Shown piece by piece: positions 9,821 to 19,668 of a DNA stretch of 64,000 bases (the stretch's first letter is position 1; each line of letters begins with the position of its first letter). A program made the position numbers and the translations under genes. The notes under the pieces are model-generated. The model did no database searches and had not been told where the DNA came from. It was given only the letters and a program-made list of their open reading frames with translations. Source of the DNA: Nocardioides sp. B-3 (GTDB lineage: Bacteria > Actinomycetota > Actinomycetes > Propionibacteriales > Nocardioidaceae); NCBI RefSeq assembly GCF_024703895.1, contig NZ_CP087968.1, positions 806,001 through 870,000 of the forward strand. Direction: 5' to 3'.

Positions 9821-10072
9821 GTGCACAGCACAAACCCGCTCGACATCCCCTTTCACGCCCGCCACGAGGACGAGCTGCTCACCCTCGACGAGGTCGCGCA
9901 GATTCTGGTGACCTCACCGAACACAGTCCGCTGGTGGCGCCAGACTGGCACCGGCCCGGAGTTCTTCAAGATCGGTCGCCGGCTCTACACCACCGTCGCC
10001 GACCTGCGCCGCTTCATCCGCGAGCAACGACTCGCTTCCCAGCCCGTCGTACGAGGACCGAAGGCGGTGTGA
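9821..10072 (+). CDS. Excisionase-like HTH protein, module copy 1
   Basis: An 83-residue protein with a MerR/excisionase-type helix-turn-helix: LTLDEVAQILVTSPNTVRWW and a wing at FFKIGRRLYTTVADLRRFI. It starts at GTG 9821 behind AGAGGAG. Its stop overlaps the next start as GTGTGA. A second copy about 83% identical by eye at DNA level lies at 15143-15388, also followed by the same small partner gene. Such proteins direct excision or act as small regulators in mobile elements; the exact role is unknown. Confidence 0.75.
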   Translation: MHSTNPLDIPFHARHEDELLTLDEVAQILVTSPNTVRWWRQTGTGPEFFKIGRRLYTTVADLRRFIREQRLASQPVVRGPKAV

Positions 10073-10362
10073 GCGCGATGGACGACGACCCGCGTCACGT
10101 CTTCCTGCATGCGAGCGACGTGATCCGCCGCCACGACTGGGGCAAGACCAAGGGCTACCAGAACCTCAAAGACCGATCGCTCGTGCCACCGCCCGTGATG
10201 ACCCACCCCGACCGCTGGCGGCTGAACCAGCTCTCGGCCCGGGAAGAACGACGCATGGCAATGGCCGAGGCAACACTGCAGGCGCTCGTTGCGCCCGACC
10301 GAGACCAGGTCACCATCACCGACCTGCTCCCCCAACCCAAACGTCGTCCTAGGTCGGCATGA
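10069..10362 (+). CDS. Small AlpA-like protein, module copy 1 partner
   Basis: About 97 residues, starting at the GTG that overlaps the preceding stop (an ATG at 10078 is the alternative). The segment ASDVIRRHDWGKTKGYQNLK followed by HPDRWRLNQL resembles the helix-turn-helix and wing of AlpA/excisionase proteins. It ends with a conserved basic tail ITDLLPQPKRRPRSA. A full paralogue (frameshifted) occurs at 15385-15662 and an internally deleted third copy at 11744-11866. The three copies flank the two ATPase genes of the island. Function is not established. Confidence 0.6.
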   Translation: MSAMDDDPRHVFLHASDVIRRHDWGKTKGYQNLKDRSLVPPPVMTHPDRWRLNQLSAREERRMAMAEATLQALVAPDRDQVTITDLLPQPKRRPRSA

Positions 10363-10477
10363 CGCCCTACGGGCGATCATGACCCGGGAGTCATGCGATC
10401 ATCGACGTCAGCCGATCCGAAACTTCAGTTTCATCGTGTCCAAAACATCGAGTTCGCGCTAGCCAAACGCTAGAGTT
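10363..10477 (+). promoter_or_regulatory. Intergenic with palindromes upstream of DUF4143 ATPase
   Basis: This 115-bp gap holds several short inverted repeats: a GATCATGAC/GTCATGCGATC pair around 10375-10400, GAAACTTCAGTTTC at 10419-10432, and GCTAG repeats at 10458-10473 just before the GTG start of the ATPase. They could be operator or promoter elements; no consensus -35/-10 pair is obvious. Confidence 0.35.
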
Positions 10478-11735
10478 GTGGACGTGTACGAATATCGCCC
10501 CCGGGTTGCCGACGGAGAACTTGCCGACAAGATGAGGGCCATCGGTGCGATCCTGATCGAGGGGCCGAAGGCGTGCGGAAAGTCAGAGACCGCCAAGCAG
10601 GTCGCCAAGACCGTCTACGAGTTCGACAAGGACGACGTCGCCCGCTCCGCGGTCGCACTCGATCCCGACTCCCTCTTCGCGGGCCTGACCCCCATCCTGT
10701 TCGATGAGTGGCAGCTCGAACCGAGCATCTGGAACCGCGTCCGCCGCCGGGTCGACGACCGCCACTCCCGTGGCGACTTCATCTTGACGGGATCGGCGCG
10801 CCCCCGCGACGACGCGACCCGACACTCCGGCGCAGGGCGCATCGGCGTTCTCCGCATGCGACCGATGAGCCTGTTCGAGTCCGGTCACTCGAACGGCGAG
10901 GTGTCGTTCTCTGCGCTGCTCAACGGCGAGCGGCAGACCGGCCCGGGAACGCATCTGAGCTTCGAGGAGTTGCTCAGGCGCATCGTCATCGGCGGTTGGC
11001 CCGAGATCATCGACTACGACGAGGACGACGCCCGAAGGTGGCTTCGCGGCTACCTCGACCAGATCGTCGAGACCGACATCCCTCTGATGGGGCACCGCCG
11101 CAACCCCCGCAACCTCACCAGACTTTTCGCCTCCCTCGCGCGAAACGTCGGTCAGGCTGTGAAGCTGTCCGAGATCGCCGGGGACGTCGGCGGCGAGACC
11201 GGCCCGATCGCACATGAAACCATCACCGGCTACCTCGACACGCTCGAACGACTCCGCCTCACAGAGGACGCGCCCGCCCGGCGACCCCACATGCGCTCGA
11301 AGACTCCGCTGCGCACCGCCGAGGTCCGCTACTTCGTCGACCCGTCGCTCGGGCCAGCTGCTCTTGGCATCGGCAGCAGCGAATTGCGCGCCGACCCCCG
11401 TGCGACCGGCTTCCATTTCGAGGCGCTCGTCATGCGTGATCTGCGCATCCTCGCCCAACCTCACTACGGCACCGTAGAATCCCCGGCGCGACAAGAATGG
11501 CAACGAAGTCGACGCCATCGTCAGCATCAACCACAACACGTGGGCTGCCTTCGAGGTCAAGCTCAACCCACGCGATGAAGATGACGCGGCGGCCGCGCTC
11601 CTACGATTCTCGGCGAACGTGGACAAGGGCAGACACGGCGAACCCGCCGCACTCGGCGTCATAACCAGCACCGGAGTCGCCGGCCGACGCGCCGACGGGG
11701 TCCATGTCATACCGATCGGCTGCCTCGGGCCGTGA
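10478..11735 (+). CDS. DUF4143-family AAA ATPase with nuclease-like C-terminus
   Basis: About 419 residues. An N-terminal P-loop domain has Walker A EGPKACGKS at residues 28-36 and a Walker-B-like LFDEWQ near 75. A sensor-like FILTGSARPR follows, then the DUF4143 region (IVIGGWPEI, DIPLMGHRRNP) with a winged-helix segment. After a frameshift near 11485 the end reads GNEVDAIV and AAFEVKLNPRD, the D...E-x-K pattern of PD-(D/E)XK nuclease folds. Family members are common in islands and as variable ATPases of uncertain role. It lies between module copy 1 and the decayed copy. Confidence 0.75.
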
Positions 11736-11743
11736 CACCCCGG

Positions 11744-11866
11744 GACCGCTCGCTCGTGCCGCCGCCGGTGATGACCCACCCCGACCGCTGGCGTCTGGAC
11801 TCCGACCGCGAGCCGAACACCGTTACCGACCTGCTCCCCCGGCCCAAGCGACTGCGGTCCGCATAA
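11744..11866 (+). pseudogene. Decayed third copy of AlpA-like module protein
   Basis: A 41-codon remnant matches the partner protein of module copy 1. DRSLVPPPVMTHPDRWRL is identical to copy 1 for 18 residues. About two dozen residues are then deleted, and the C-terminus VTDLLPRPKRLRSA with TAA stop is retained. It begins right after the ATPase stop, has no start codon or HTH N-terminus, and sits between the ATPase and the primase-helicase. Confidence 0.7.
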
Positions 11867-11947
11867 GGCGCCAAGCCCCGCCTTCCCGAAAGATCATTTG
11901 CGAACTCCCGAAACCACAGGTTCGAGCCGACCGGCAGAATTGACACT

Positions 11948-14277
11948 GTGAGCGATCTGCAAGCCGAGCTGGAGAGCCTGCAGGTGGAGAACGCTCGCCT
12001 GCGCAAACTCCTCAAGTTGACGGACACGGAGGCTGCTCCAGCTCATGGCACCCAGACGGCATGGTTCGACAAGGCGCCCGGTTCAGTGGATGCGCGGTCG
12101 TCCTCGCACGCCAAGGTCGAGTTCTACGCCGCGCTGTTCGGCGCGCGACGCGACGTTTACGCCGTCCGCTGGGACAACACCCGCACCGGCAAGACAGGGT
12201 GGATGCCCGCCGTCGAGGGCGGTTGGCGCAAGGGACGCCCTGCCTCCGACATACGACACCTGCCGCTGACGCCCGGGGTCCCGGCCGCGCATCTGATTGG
12301 CGACGTCCATGTCGGCCTGTATCCGATGCTCGCCGGCGACCAGACCTGCTGGCTCGCCGCCGACTTCGACGGGCAGGCGGCCATGCTCGACGCGCTGGCT
12401 TACCTCAAGGCCGCCCGAGCGGTGGGCGCGCCAGCCGCCCCGGAGGTATCGCGGTCCGGGATCGGCGCCCACGTTTGGGTCTTCTTCACGGGCCCGGTTC
12501 CAGCGGCCACCGCGCGCCAACTCGGAACGGCTCTCGTCCGCGAGGCAATCGCCATCCGTGGCCGGATGGACCTTCGCTGCTACGACCGGCTCTTCCCATC
12601 CCAAGACGTGCTGCACGGGCAGGGCCCCGGCAACCTCATCGCGGCACCGCTCCACGGCAAGTCACGCAAGCTCGGAACGACGGTCTTTCTCGATCTGGCC
12701 ACGCTGGAGCCGTACGGGGACCAGTGGGAATACCTCTCCACTTTGGAGTGCCTCACCCCGAAGCAAGTCACTAAGCTCACCTCGGCGCTCCGGGCGCCGA
12801 CGGTCGGGGCACGTGTCGACCGCGCGTCGACCAAGACGCAGCCGAACCCGGCGCCGATTGTGCATCTTCGTCTCGACGGGACCGTGAGGATTCCCGGGTC
12901 GGAGTTGAGCCCCTCGCTCTATGCGACGTTGAAGCACGCTGCTTCGACGTACAACCCTGAGTTCTACGACCGCCAGCGTCGCCGCCAGTCGACATGGAAC
13001 GTCCCGCGCATCATCACCTCGTACGACGAGACGCTCGACGACCACCTTGTCCTGCCACGCGGCCTGCACGACACGGCGACGAGACTCATCGAGGAGGCCG
13101 GAAGCAAGATCGAGGTGGACGATCAGCGAGTCAGCGGAGAACCTTTGGATCTCTCGTCCACCTTCGATCTGAGGTCGCAGCAGCGCGAAGCAGTGGAGTC
13201 CCTGATCCCGCACGAGTTGGGGCTTCTCGTGGCTCCACCCGGCTCCGGCAAGACCGTGATGGCCTGCGCGGTCATTGCCGAACGAGGCATCCCCACGCTC
13301 GTGCTGGTGGACCGGAAGACCCTCGCCGATCAATGGCGTCGTCAGATCCAGGGACCTGCTCGGCACCAAACCGGGGCAGCTCGGCGGTGGCCGCTCCAAA
13401 CTGACCGGCGTCGTTGACATCGCCACCTTGCAGACCCCGGCCCGCCGGACCGATCTTGCCGTCAAGCTGGGTGCCTACGGCCAAGTCATCGTCGACGAGT
13501 GCCACCACGTGCCGGCAGCCGCGTTCGAGGCCGCCGTCCGTGCCGTCCCCGCCCGCTACTGGGTCGGGCTCACCGCGACCCCCTACCGACGCGACGGCCT
13601 CGACGACCTGATCGGCTTCCAGCTCGGCCCCGTACGCCACACCTTCACTCACGCCGACCCTGACACGCTCGAAGGCGCCAGTGCCGACCGACCCCGCCCC
13701 GTGCTCGTCGTCCACGCCACCCAGTTCCAACTGGATAACCCCGTCGATCTGTCCGTGCCGGGCGCCATCGCAGGAGTCCATCGCGCTCGCCGAAGACCGT
13801 GCACGCAACGAACAGATCCTCACCGACGTAGTAGATGCCCTTGGTCGCGGTCGACACTGCCTCGTCCTCGCCCAGCGGACCGGCCACGTCGACCACCTCG
13901 CCGCAGCGCTCACCGAACAGGGACTGGACCCCGTCGTCCTCAAGGGCGGCATGGGCGCAAAACAACGCGCCGCAGCCAACGATCGGCTGATGCCATCTGA
14001 CGAGGGTGCGCCGCTCCTCGTCGTGGCGACAGGCCACTTCGTCGGTGAAGGCTTCGACTGCCCCCCCCTCGACGCCCTTTTCCTCGCGGGACCCGTCTCG
14101 TTCAAGGGGCGCCTCGTTCAGTACGCAGGCCGCATCCTCCGCGCCTATCCCGGCAAGCAGACGGCCGAAGTCCACGACTATCACGACATCGAAGTACCCG
14201 TGCTCGCCGCCGCGCTTACCAAGCGAGCGCCCGGATACGTCAGCCTCGGATTCCCCGACCCACGCAAGCGCGCATGA
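11948..14277 (+). CDS. TOTE-type archaeo-eukaryotic primase fused to SF2 helicase
   Basis: About 776 residues. A short coiled coil (LQAELESLQVENARLRKLL) is followed by an archaeo-eukaryotic primase-like domain with the metal-binding pair in LAADFDG (residues 139 and 141) and the histidine of SRSGIGAHVW (residue 175). A superfamily 2 helicase follows: Walker A APPGSGKT near 428, DECHHV, GLTATPYRRD, and motif VI QYAGRILR. Frameshifts lie near 13350 and 13770. This is the domain order of the single-chain proteins of TOTE conflict systems, proposed defence or conflict elements. It is preceded by a decayed HTH module and followed by an intact one. Start is GTG at 11948. Confidence 0.85.
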
Positions 14278-14531
14278 CTCCCACACGCTCACGTCACTCG
14301 TCGCCACAGCAAAATGTCAGCAGGGGTTGGGGTCGCGCGTCAGTCGCTCGCGAGCTCACGCTCGATCTGCTCAATTGTGGAGCAAGCTGGTTTGGAGGGT
14401 TAGGGGCAGTGACTCCGCTACTCCCGTCGGACGTCGGCGGCCACGAGACGACCGGAGCCGGACCTCGCCCTCTGCCCGCCGGCGAGGTCGTCGGGCTCCG
14501 GCCCCGGTCTCGGTCTCTGAGCTGCGAGGGC
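14278..14531. terminator. Convergent intergenic with GC hairpin
   Basis: The gap between the primase-helicase and the opposite-strand gene contains an inverted repeat at 14452-14501 (arms CCGGAGCC...GGACCTCGCC and GGCGAGGTC...GGGCTCCGG). It could terminate both transcripts. Nothing else is recognised. Confidence 0.4.
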
Positions 14532-15089
14532 CTACGGCGGCGGCCGCGGGTCGAAACGTGTCCGCCTCGGCGGGGGCGGTGGCGGAGGTGGGGGCAACGG
14601 CTCGTATCCACGGATCCACGCGGTCGAGGTGAGGTCGGGGTCCTCCCCGAAGGACAACGCGTCGGGTCTCATCGGCTCGACCGCCAAACGGATGGGCCAC
14701 TTCCGGGCTTCGCGGACCGGGTCTGGCAGATCGAGCTCGTCCCACACATCGACGAGCAATGCGCCATCCATCCAGCGAATCATCTGCTGAGGGAGCCCTC
14801 GACGGATCAGCTGCTCGTAGACGCCCTTGCGCTGCTCGCGGTCGCGAATGTCCCAGTCCCGCATGCCGGTGTTGCGGATCAAGTCGGGGATCGCCAGCGT
14901 CGCAAAGCAGTCCGGCGTCTCGACACTCCACAGGATGTTCGGCGCCCAGAACGCCACGATGCCTGTCGGGTGGTGTTCCTTCCAGTCGATGTGGACCCGA
15001 AGGTTGAGATCGAACCCGGCGGCCTCCGGGATCCGCGACGCGACCTTCAGGCTGGGCGTATTTGGCCCTTTGGTTGGCAGAGCCCGCAC
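14532..15089 (-). CDS. Hypothetical protein with polyproline tail
   Basis: A 185-residue ORF opposite in direction to its neighbours. I do not recognise the family. Its core (LNLRVHIDWKEHHPTGIVAF, then DWDIRDREQRKGVYEQLIRR, then MDGALLVDVWDELDLPDP) reads like a real soluble protein, rich in W and charged residues. The C-terminus has a run of ten prolines then RRTRFDPRPPP. GTG at 15089 is the only start I can propose. It sits between the primase-helicase and module copy 2, so it may be part of the same cargo. Confidence 0.5.
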   Translation of the reverse strand: MRALPTKGPNTPSLKVASRIPEAAGFDLNLRVHIDWKEHHPTGIVAFWAPNILWSVETPDCFATLAIPDLIRNTGMRDWDIRDREQRKGVYEQLIRRGLPQQMIRWMDGALLVDVWDELDLPDPVREARKWPIRLAVEPMRPDALSFGEDPDLTSTAWIRGYEPLPPPPPPPPPRRTRFDPRPPP

Positions 15090-15142
15090 ACCTACCTGTC
15101 AGCAGCGGATCACCCGGACCCCGCCCAACCGGGGAGGAAACC

Positions 15143-15388
15143 ATGCACAACAACACCGAGATCCCCTTCCACGCCCGCCACGAGGACGAGCTGCTGACGC
15201 TCGACGACGTCGCCGAGATCCTGATGACCCCGGTCAACACGGTCCGCTGGTGGCGACAGACGGGCACCGGCCCGGAGTTCTTCAAGATCGGCCGGCGGCT
15301 CTACACCACGGTCGGCGACCTGCGGCGCTACATCCGGGCGCAGCGGCTCGCCTCTCAGCCCGTCATCGGCCGGCCGAAGGCGGTGTGA
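15143..15388 (+). CDS. Excisionase-like HTH protein, module copy 2
   Basis: An 81-residue paralogue of the protein at 9821. The HTH LTLDDVAEILMTPVNTVRWW and wing FFKIGRRLYTTVGDLRRYI are nearly identical. The ATG follows a strong GGGGAGG ribosome-binding site, unlike copy 1, which uses GTG. The upstream DNA is unrelated to copy 1, so the duplicated unit starts at about the coding sequence. Its stop overlaps the partner start as GTGTGA, as in copy 1. Confidence 0.75.
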   Translation: MHNNTEIPFHARHEDELLTLDDVAEILMTPVNTVRWWRQTGTGPEFFKIGRRLYTTVGDLRRYIRAQRLASQPVIGRPKAV

Positions 15389-15662
15389 GCACCACCACGT
15401 CTTCCTCCACGCCAGCGACGTGATCCGTCGCTACGACTGGGGGAAGACCAAGGGCTATCAGAACCTCAAGGACCGCACGCTCGTCCCCGCTCCCCGTAAT
15501 GACCCACCCCGATCGTTGGCGGCTCGACCAGCTCTTGGCCCGGGAGGAAAAGCGCATGGCATTGGCCGAGGCAGCGCTGGCGGCCCTTGTTGCGCCGGGC
15601 GGGAGGACGTAACCATCACCGATCTACTCCCCCAGCCCAAGCGGCGTCGACGGACTGCCTAA
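15385..15662 (+). CDS. Small AlpA-like protein, module copy 2 partner (frameshifted)
   Basis: A paralogue of the protein at 10069. After the GTG start the frame must shift to read HHVFLHASDVIRRYDWGKTK, then GYQNLKDRTLVPAP, with further shifts near 15495 and 15600 before ITDLLPQPKRRRRTA and the TAA stop. Whether it is really broken or only suffers sequence indels cannot be decided here. No cargo gene follows it; about 210 bp later the CsoR operon begins on the other strand. Confidence 0.55.
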
Positions 15663-15873
15663 AAGCCCGGCGGCGCCTGACAAGCAATCAGCGCGGTATG
15701 ACCACCAGTGACCCATCAGCCTCGAACGGGCGGTTAGACATGGCCGCCGTCGCTGCGGAAAGGGTCACCTCTTGAGAACCACGACGCCTGCGCATGATGC
15801 CGAGTTGAGGGCGTTGACGGTAGTCGTCCAGCTCGTCACGAGTCGGACGACACAGAGCGAACTCAGCTGACCT
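15663..15873. other. Intergenic, nothing recognised
   Basis: This 211-bp gap between module copy 2 and the csoR stop contains no recognised gene, hairpin or repeat. Confidence 0.5.
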
Positions 15874-16540
<667 letters not shown>

Positions 16541-16580
16541 TCGGGCTGCCTCCTGCGTATTTGATGCGGTCGGAATCAGA

Positions 16581-16628
16581 ATACCCCCCGGGGTGTTTGA
16601 CTAGCCAAGCATATACCCCCTAGGGTAT
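16581..16628. promoter_or_regulatory. Two CsoR-type operator candidates in divergent promoter
   Basis: ATACCCCCCGGGGTGT at 16581-16596 and ATACCCCCTAGGGTAT at 16613-16628 are inverted repeats with central C/G tracts, 32 bp apart. They lie between the divergently read DUF302-csoR and MMPL genes. CsoR-family tetramers bind T/A-flanked G-tract dyads, so these are probable binding sites controlling both directions. Confidence 0.7.
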
Positions 16629-16657
16629 GTCTCATCCCTTTCCGAAGAGAGCGATTC

Positions 16658-18830
16658 ATGACTGCCACAGAGTCCAGCGCCTTCCATTCCGCCGTCGATC
16701 CCGAGATCGGCTTCCACCCCGGTCCGCTCGGTCGACTTGGCGTGTGGGTGACCCGCCGACGTCGTACGACGGCCGCAGTCTGGTTGCTGCTCATCGTCGG
16801 GCTCGGCGCCTTCGCGCCACGGGTCGAGAGCGAGCTCTCCGGCGCTGGCTGGCAGGCCGATGGCTCCGAGTCCGTTGCGGCCCGCGAACTTGCCCGTGAC
16901 CACTTCGGCGGAAACGCCAGCTCCGCCATCCGGGTGGTCGTCCGTTCCACCGACGGTCCGGTGACCGAAGGGCCCGGCGCGAAGGTCCCGGCCCGAGGCG
17001 ACCGCACTGCTCGAGGCCGACCCTCGAATCGCCGAGGTCGTCCAGCCGCAGCCCGGCGCTACCTTGAGCCAGGCGCGCAAGACCGCCGTCCTGCTGGCCG
17101 GTGCGGCCGTAGACACCAACGAAATGGTCCGGGTCGCCGACGACGTCAAGGGCCCCTTGCAGGATCTGTCCGGCGACGGCGTGAGCGTGAACCCCACCGG
17201 AGCATCGCTGCTGTGGTCGGACTTCAACGAGGCCAACCTCAGCGCGATGCTGAAGTCGGAAATGGTCTCCCGGCCGATCACGCTGGCGATCCCGGTCCTC
17301 GCCTTCGGGGCCCTCGTTGCCGCCGGCCTCCCGCTGATCCTGACACTCTCCGGCCCTGGTCGCCTCGGCCGGTTCCCCGGGTGCTGATCAGCCAGTTCAT
17401 CCCGGTCTCGATCTGGGCGATGAACTTCGCGATGATGTTCGCCCTCGCGCTGGGCATCGACTACGCACTGTTCCTCGTCGTGCGCTACCGCGCTGCCCGA
17501 ATGGGGTCGCATGAATCACCGCGCCGGGCGATCGCGGAGACCATGGACACCGCCGGCAAGGCCGTGCTCCTCTCCGGAGCCACCGTGCTGATCTCACTGT
17601 CCGCAGTGATGCTGGTCCCCTCACCGTCATTCCGCTCGATGGCCGGCGGCATCATGCTCGCGGTCCTGTTCGTGCTGGCCGCCACGCTGACCCTGCTGCC
17701 CCTAGTCCTGTTCAAGCTGGATGAGCGGATCAACAAGTTCTCGCTGCCGTGGGTCCACCGGGGCGAGCACCGCTCCGCCCGGTTTGAGGCCCGGGGAGAA
17801 ATGCTCTGGAAGCGCCCGCTGGTCTGGGGACTGGGCTCTCTGATCGTCCTGATCGCACTGGACGCACCGATCTTCGGCCTGAAGACCGCCATGCCATCCA
17901 TCAAGGTGCTGCCCGAGGAGGCCTCGGCCCGAATCGGCTACGACCTCGTCCGGGAGAGCTTCGGGCCGGGCGCCCCCGGCACCCTGCAGATTATCGTCAA
18001 GCAGGCCCCGGGCCGACGAAGCCACCGCTGTCGTCAACGCTGACGCCGGGATCGCCGGCGCCATGCCTGCCGCTCCGGCCACAGACAGCTCGCGCCCGGT
18101 GCTCATCCGAGGCCGTCCCGACCGTCGACCCGTCCGACCCGGCACTGTCGAAGACCGTCGACCGCCTCCGCACTGACCTGCCCTCAACAGCAGTGGTCGG
18201 CGGCGCTGCGGTAGAGAACCTTGACCTCAAGACCCAGCTCGACGACTCCACCCCACTGGTGATCGGCGTGATCCCGGCGCTCGGCTTCCTGCTGCTACTG
18301 GTTGCCCTCCGGGCACCACTGATCGCGTTGCTCGGCACCCCTGGTGAGCCTGCTCTCGACCGCCGCCGCGTTCGGAGTCGCCCGTCTGGTCTTTCAGGAA
18401 GGCTGGGGCGCCGGATTCTTCGGCTTCGAATCCCGGGGCTTCCTCGACGCGTGGGCACCGGTGTTCTTCTTCGCAATGATCTTCGCGATCGCGATGGACT
18501 ACACCGTCTTCCTGCTGGCCTCCGCCAAGGAACACTACGAGCACAGCCGAGACCCCCACGAGGCCATGGTCGGCGCCGTCGCCCACTCCGGCCGAGTGAT
18601 CTTCGCGGCCGGCGCGGTCATGGTCGCGGTCTTCTTCACCTTCGCCCCGGCCGGCCCACTGCCCCCCAAGGAAATGGGCATCATCCTCGGCATCGCGGTC
18701 CTCCTCGACGCCTTCCCCGGTCCGCCTCATCCTGCTGCCCGTCCTGCTCCGCCTGACCGGACGCGCCGCTTGGTGGGCCCCGAACTGGCTGACCCGGATC
18801 CTGCCGAAGATCCGCTTCGCCCACGAGTGA
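16658..18830 (+). CDS. MMPL-family RND transporter
   Basis: About 724 residues after frame correction, with two repeats each of one helix, a periplasmic domain and a helix bundle. Readable parts include the N-terminal helix AAVWLLLIVGLGAF, MFALALGIDYALFLVVRYRA (the GXXXDY motif of MMPL proteins) and its second-half equivalent MIFAIAMDYTVFLLASAKEH. About five frameshifts (near 16980, 17350, 18010, 18340 and 18715) interrupt it. It is the first gene of the operon divergent from csoR. MMPL proteins export lipids, toxic compounds or siderophores; the cargo here is unknown. Confidence 0.8.
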
Positions 18831-18874
18831 GTCCGACGCTTCCCCGATCGCAAGTCCCACGAGAGGAACACGCA

Positions 18875-19257
18875 ATGACAACCACGACCCACACCGAGCA
18901 CGGCTCCGATGTCCTGACCGGGCTGGCGCCGCTGCACCGCGAACTCCGTCGTGCGATCCCGGACGTCTACAAGGGCTTCGGCGAACTCCACAAGGCCGCG
19001 TTCACCCCCGGCGAACTCGACGTGAAGACCAAAGAATTGATCGCTCTGGCGATCGGCGTCGTCGAGGGCTGCGACGGCTGCATCGCCTCACATGCCCGGG
19101 CGGCAGCACGAGCTGGTGCCAGCCGCCGGAAGCCGCCGAAGCCATCGGCGTCACCTTCCTGATGAAGGGCGGCCCCGCCACCATCTACGGCCCCGGGGCG
19201 TACGACGCGTTCTGCAGCTTCGCCGAACAAGCTGAGTCCGGCGTCGAGCCGGCCTGA
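18875..19257 (+). CDS. AhpD-like carboxymuconolactone decarboxylase-family protein
   Basis: About 127 residues with the CMD fold segment LDVKTKELIALAIGVVEGCD and the CxxC...H peroxidase-type centre CDGCIASHARAA. A frameshift near 19115 precedes EAIGVTFLMKGGPATIYG. AhpD-like proteins reduce peroxides or act as alkylhydroperoxidase partners. It follows the MMPL stop by 44 bp, behind GAGAGGA, in the CsoR-controlled operon. Confidence 0.8.
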
Positions 19258-19270
19258 AAGGAACCCAGCC

Positions 19271-19453
19271 ATGTGCAACCCCACCCGATGCCGCACCTGC
19301 GGAAAACCCACGTGGTCCGGCTGCGGCGCCCACGTCGCCCGTGTCAAGGCCCGCGTCCCCGCCGACCAGTGGTGCCCCGGCCACCGGGACGACACCCACA
19401 CGGGCCCATCCTGGCTCCGCCGGATCCCGGGCCAGAACGAAGGAACCCGATGA
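19271..19453 (+). CDS. Small Cys-rich protein, zinc-finger-like
   Basis: A 60-residue protein starting MCNPTRCRTCGKPTWSGCG with a further Cys/His pair (WCPGHRDDTH). Five cysteines in the first 45 residues suggest metal binding or a thiol function. Similar short CNPTRCRTCGK proteins are, to my knowledge, widespread but uncharacterised in actinobacteria. It is 13 bp after the AhpD-like gene and overlaps the next ATG by 4 bp. Confidence 0.7.
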   Translation: MCNPTRCRTCGKPTWSGCGAHVARVKARVPADQWCPGHRDDTHTGPSWLRRIPGQNEGTR

Positions 19454-19668
19454 ACATCGACAGAGCAGTCCTCGCCATGGCCGGCACCATCATCCTGATC
19501 AGCGTGCTGCTCACCGCCCCGGTCTCGACTCGGTGGCTGCTCCTCAGCACGTTCGTCGGGCTCAACCTGCTCCAGTCCAGCCTGACCGGCTTCTGCCCCG
19601 CCGCGAACATCTTCGCGAGGCTCGGTCTCTCCCCCGGCTGCGCCTTCACGGCAAGCCAGAGCCGCTAG
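19450..19668 (+). CDS. YgaP-like DUF2892 membrane protein
   Basis: A 72-residue protein with two hydrophobic helices (AVLAMAGTIILISVLL and WLLLSTFVGLNLLQSSL) and the conserved end LTGFCPAANIFARLGLSPGC. This is the membrane domain of YgaP-type proteins, which in other bacteria is fused to a sulfurtransferase (rhodanese). The link supports a sulfur or persulfide theme for the CsoR-controlled operon, of which it is the last gene. Confidence 0.8.
   Translation: MNIDRAVLAMAGTIILISVLLTAPVSTRWLLLSTFVGLNLLQSSLTGFCPAANIFARLGLSPGCAFTASQSR

Noticed and set aside
16658..18830. MMPL gene as genuine pseudogene
   Set aside because: Its frame changes have the same style and density as in housekeeping genes of the window, so decay cannot be claimed.
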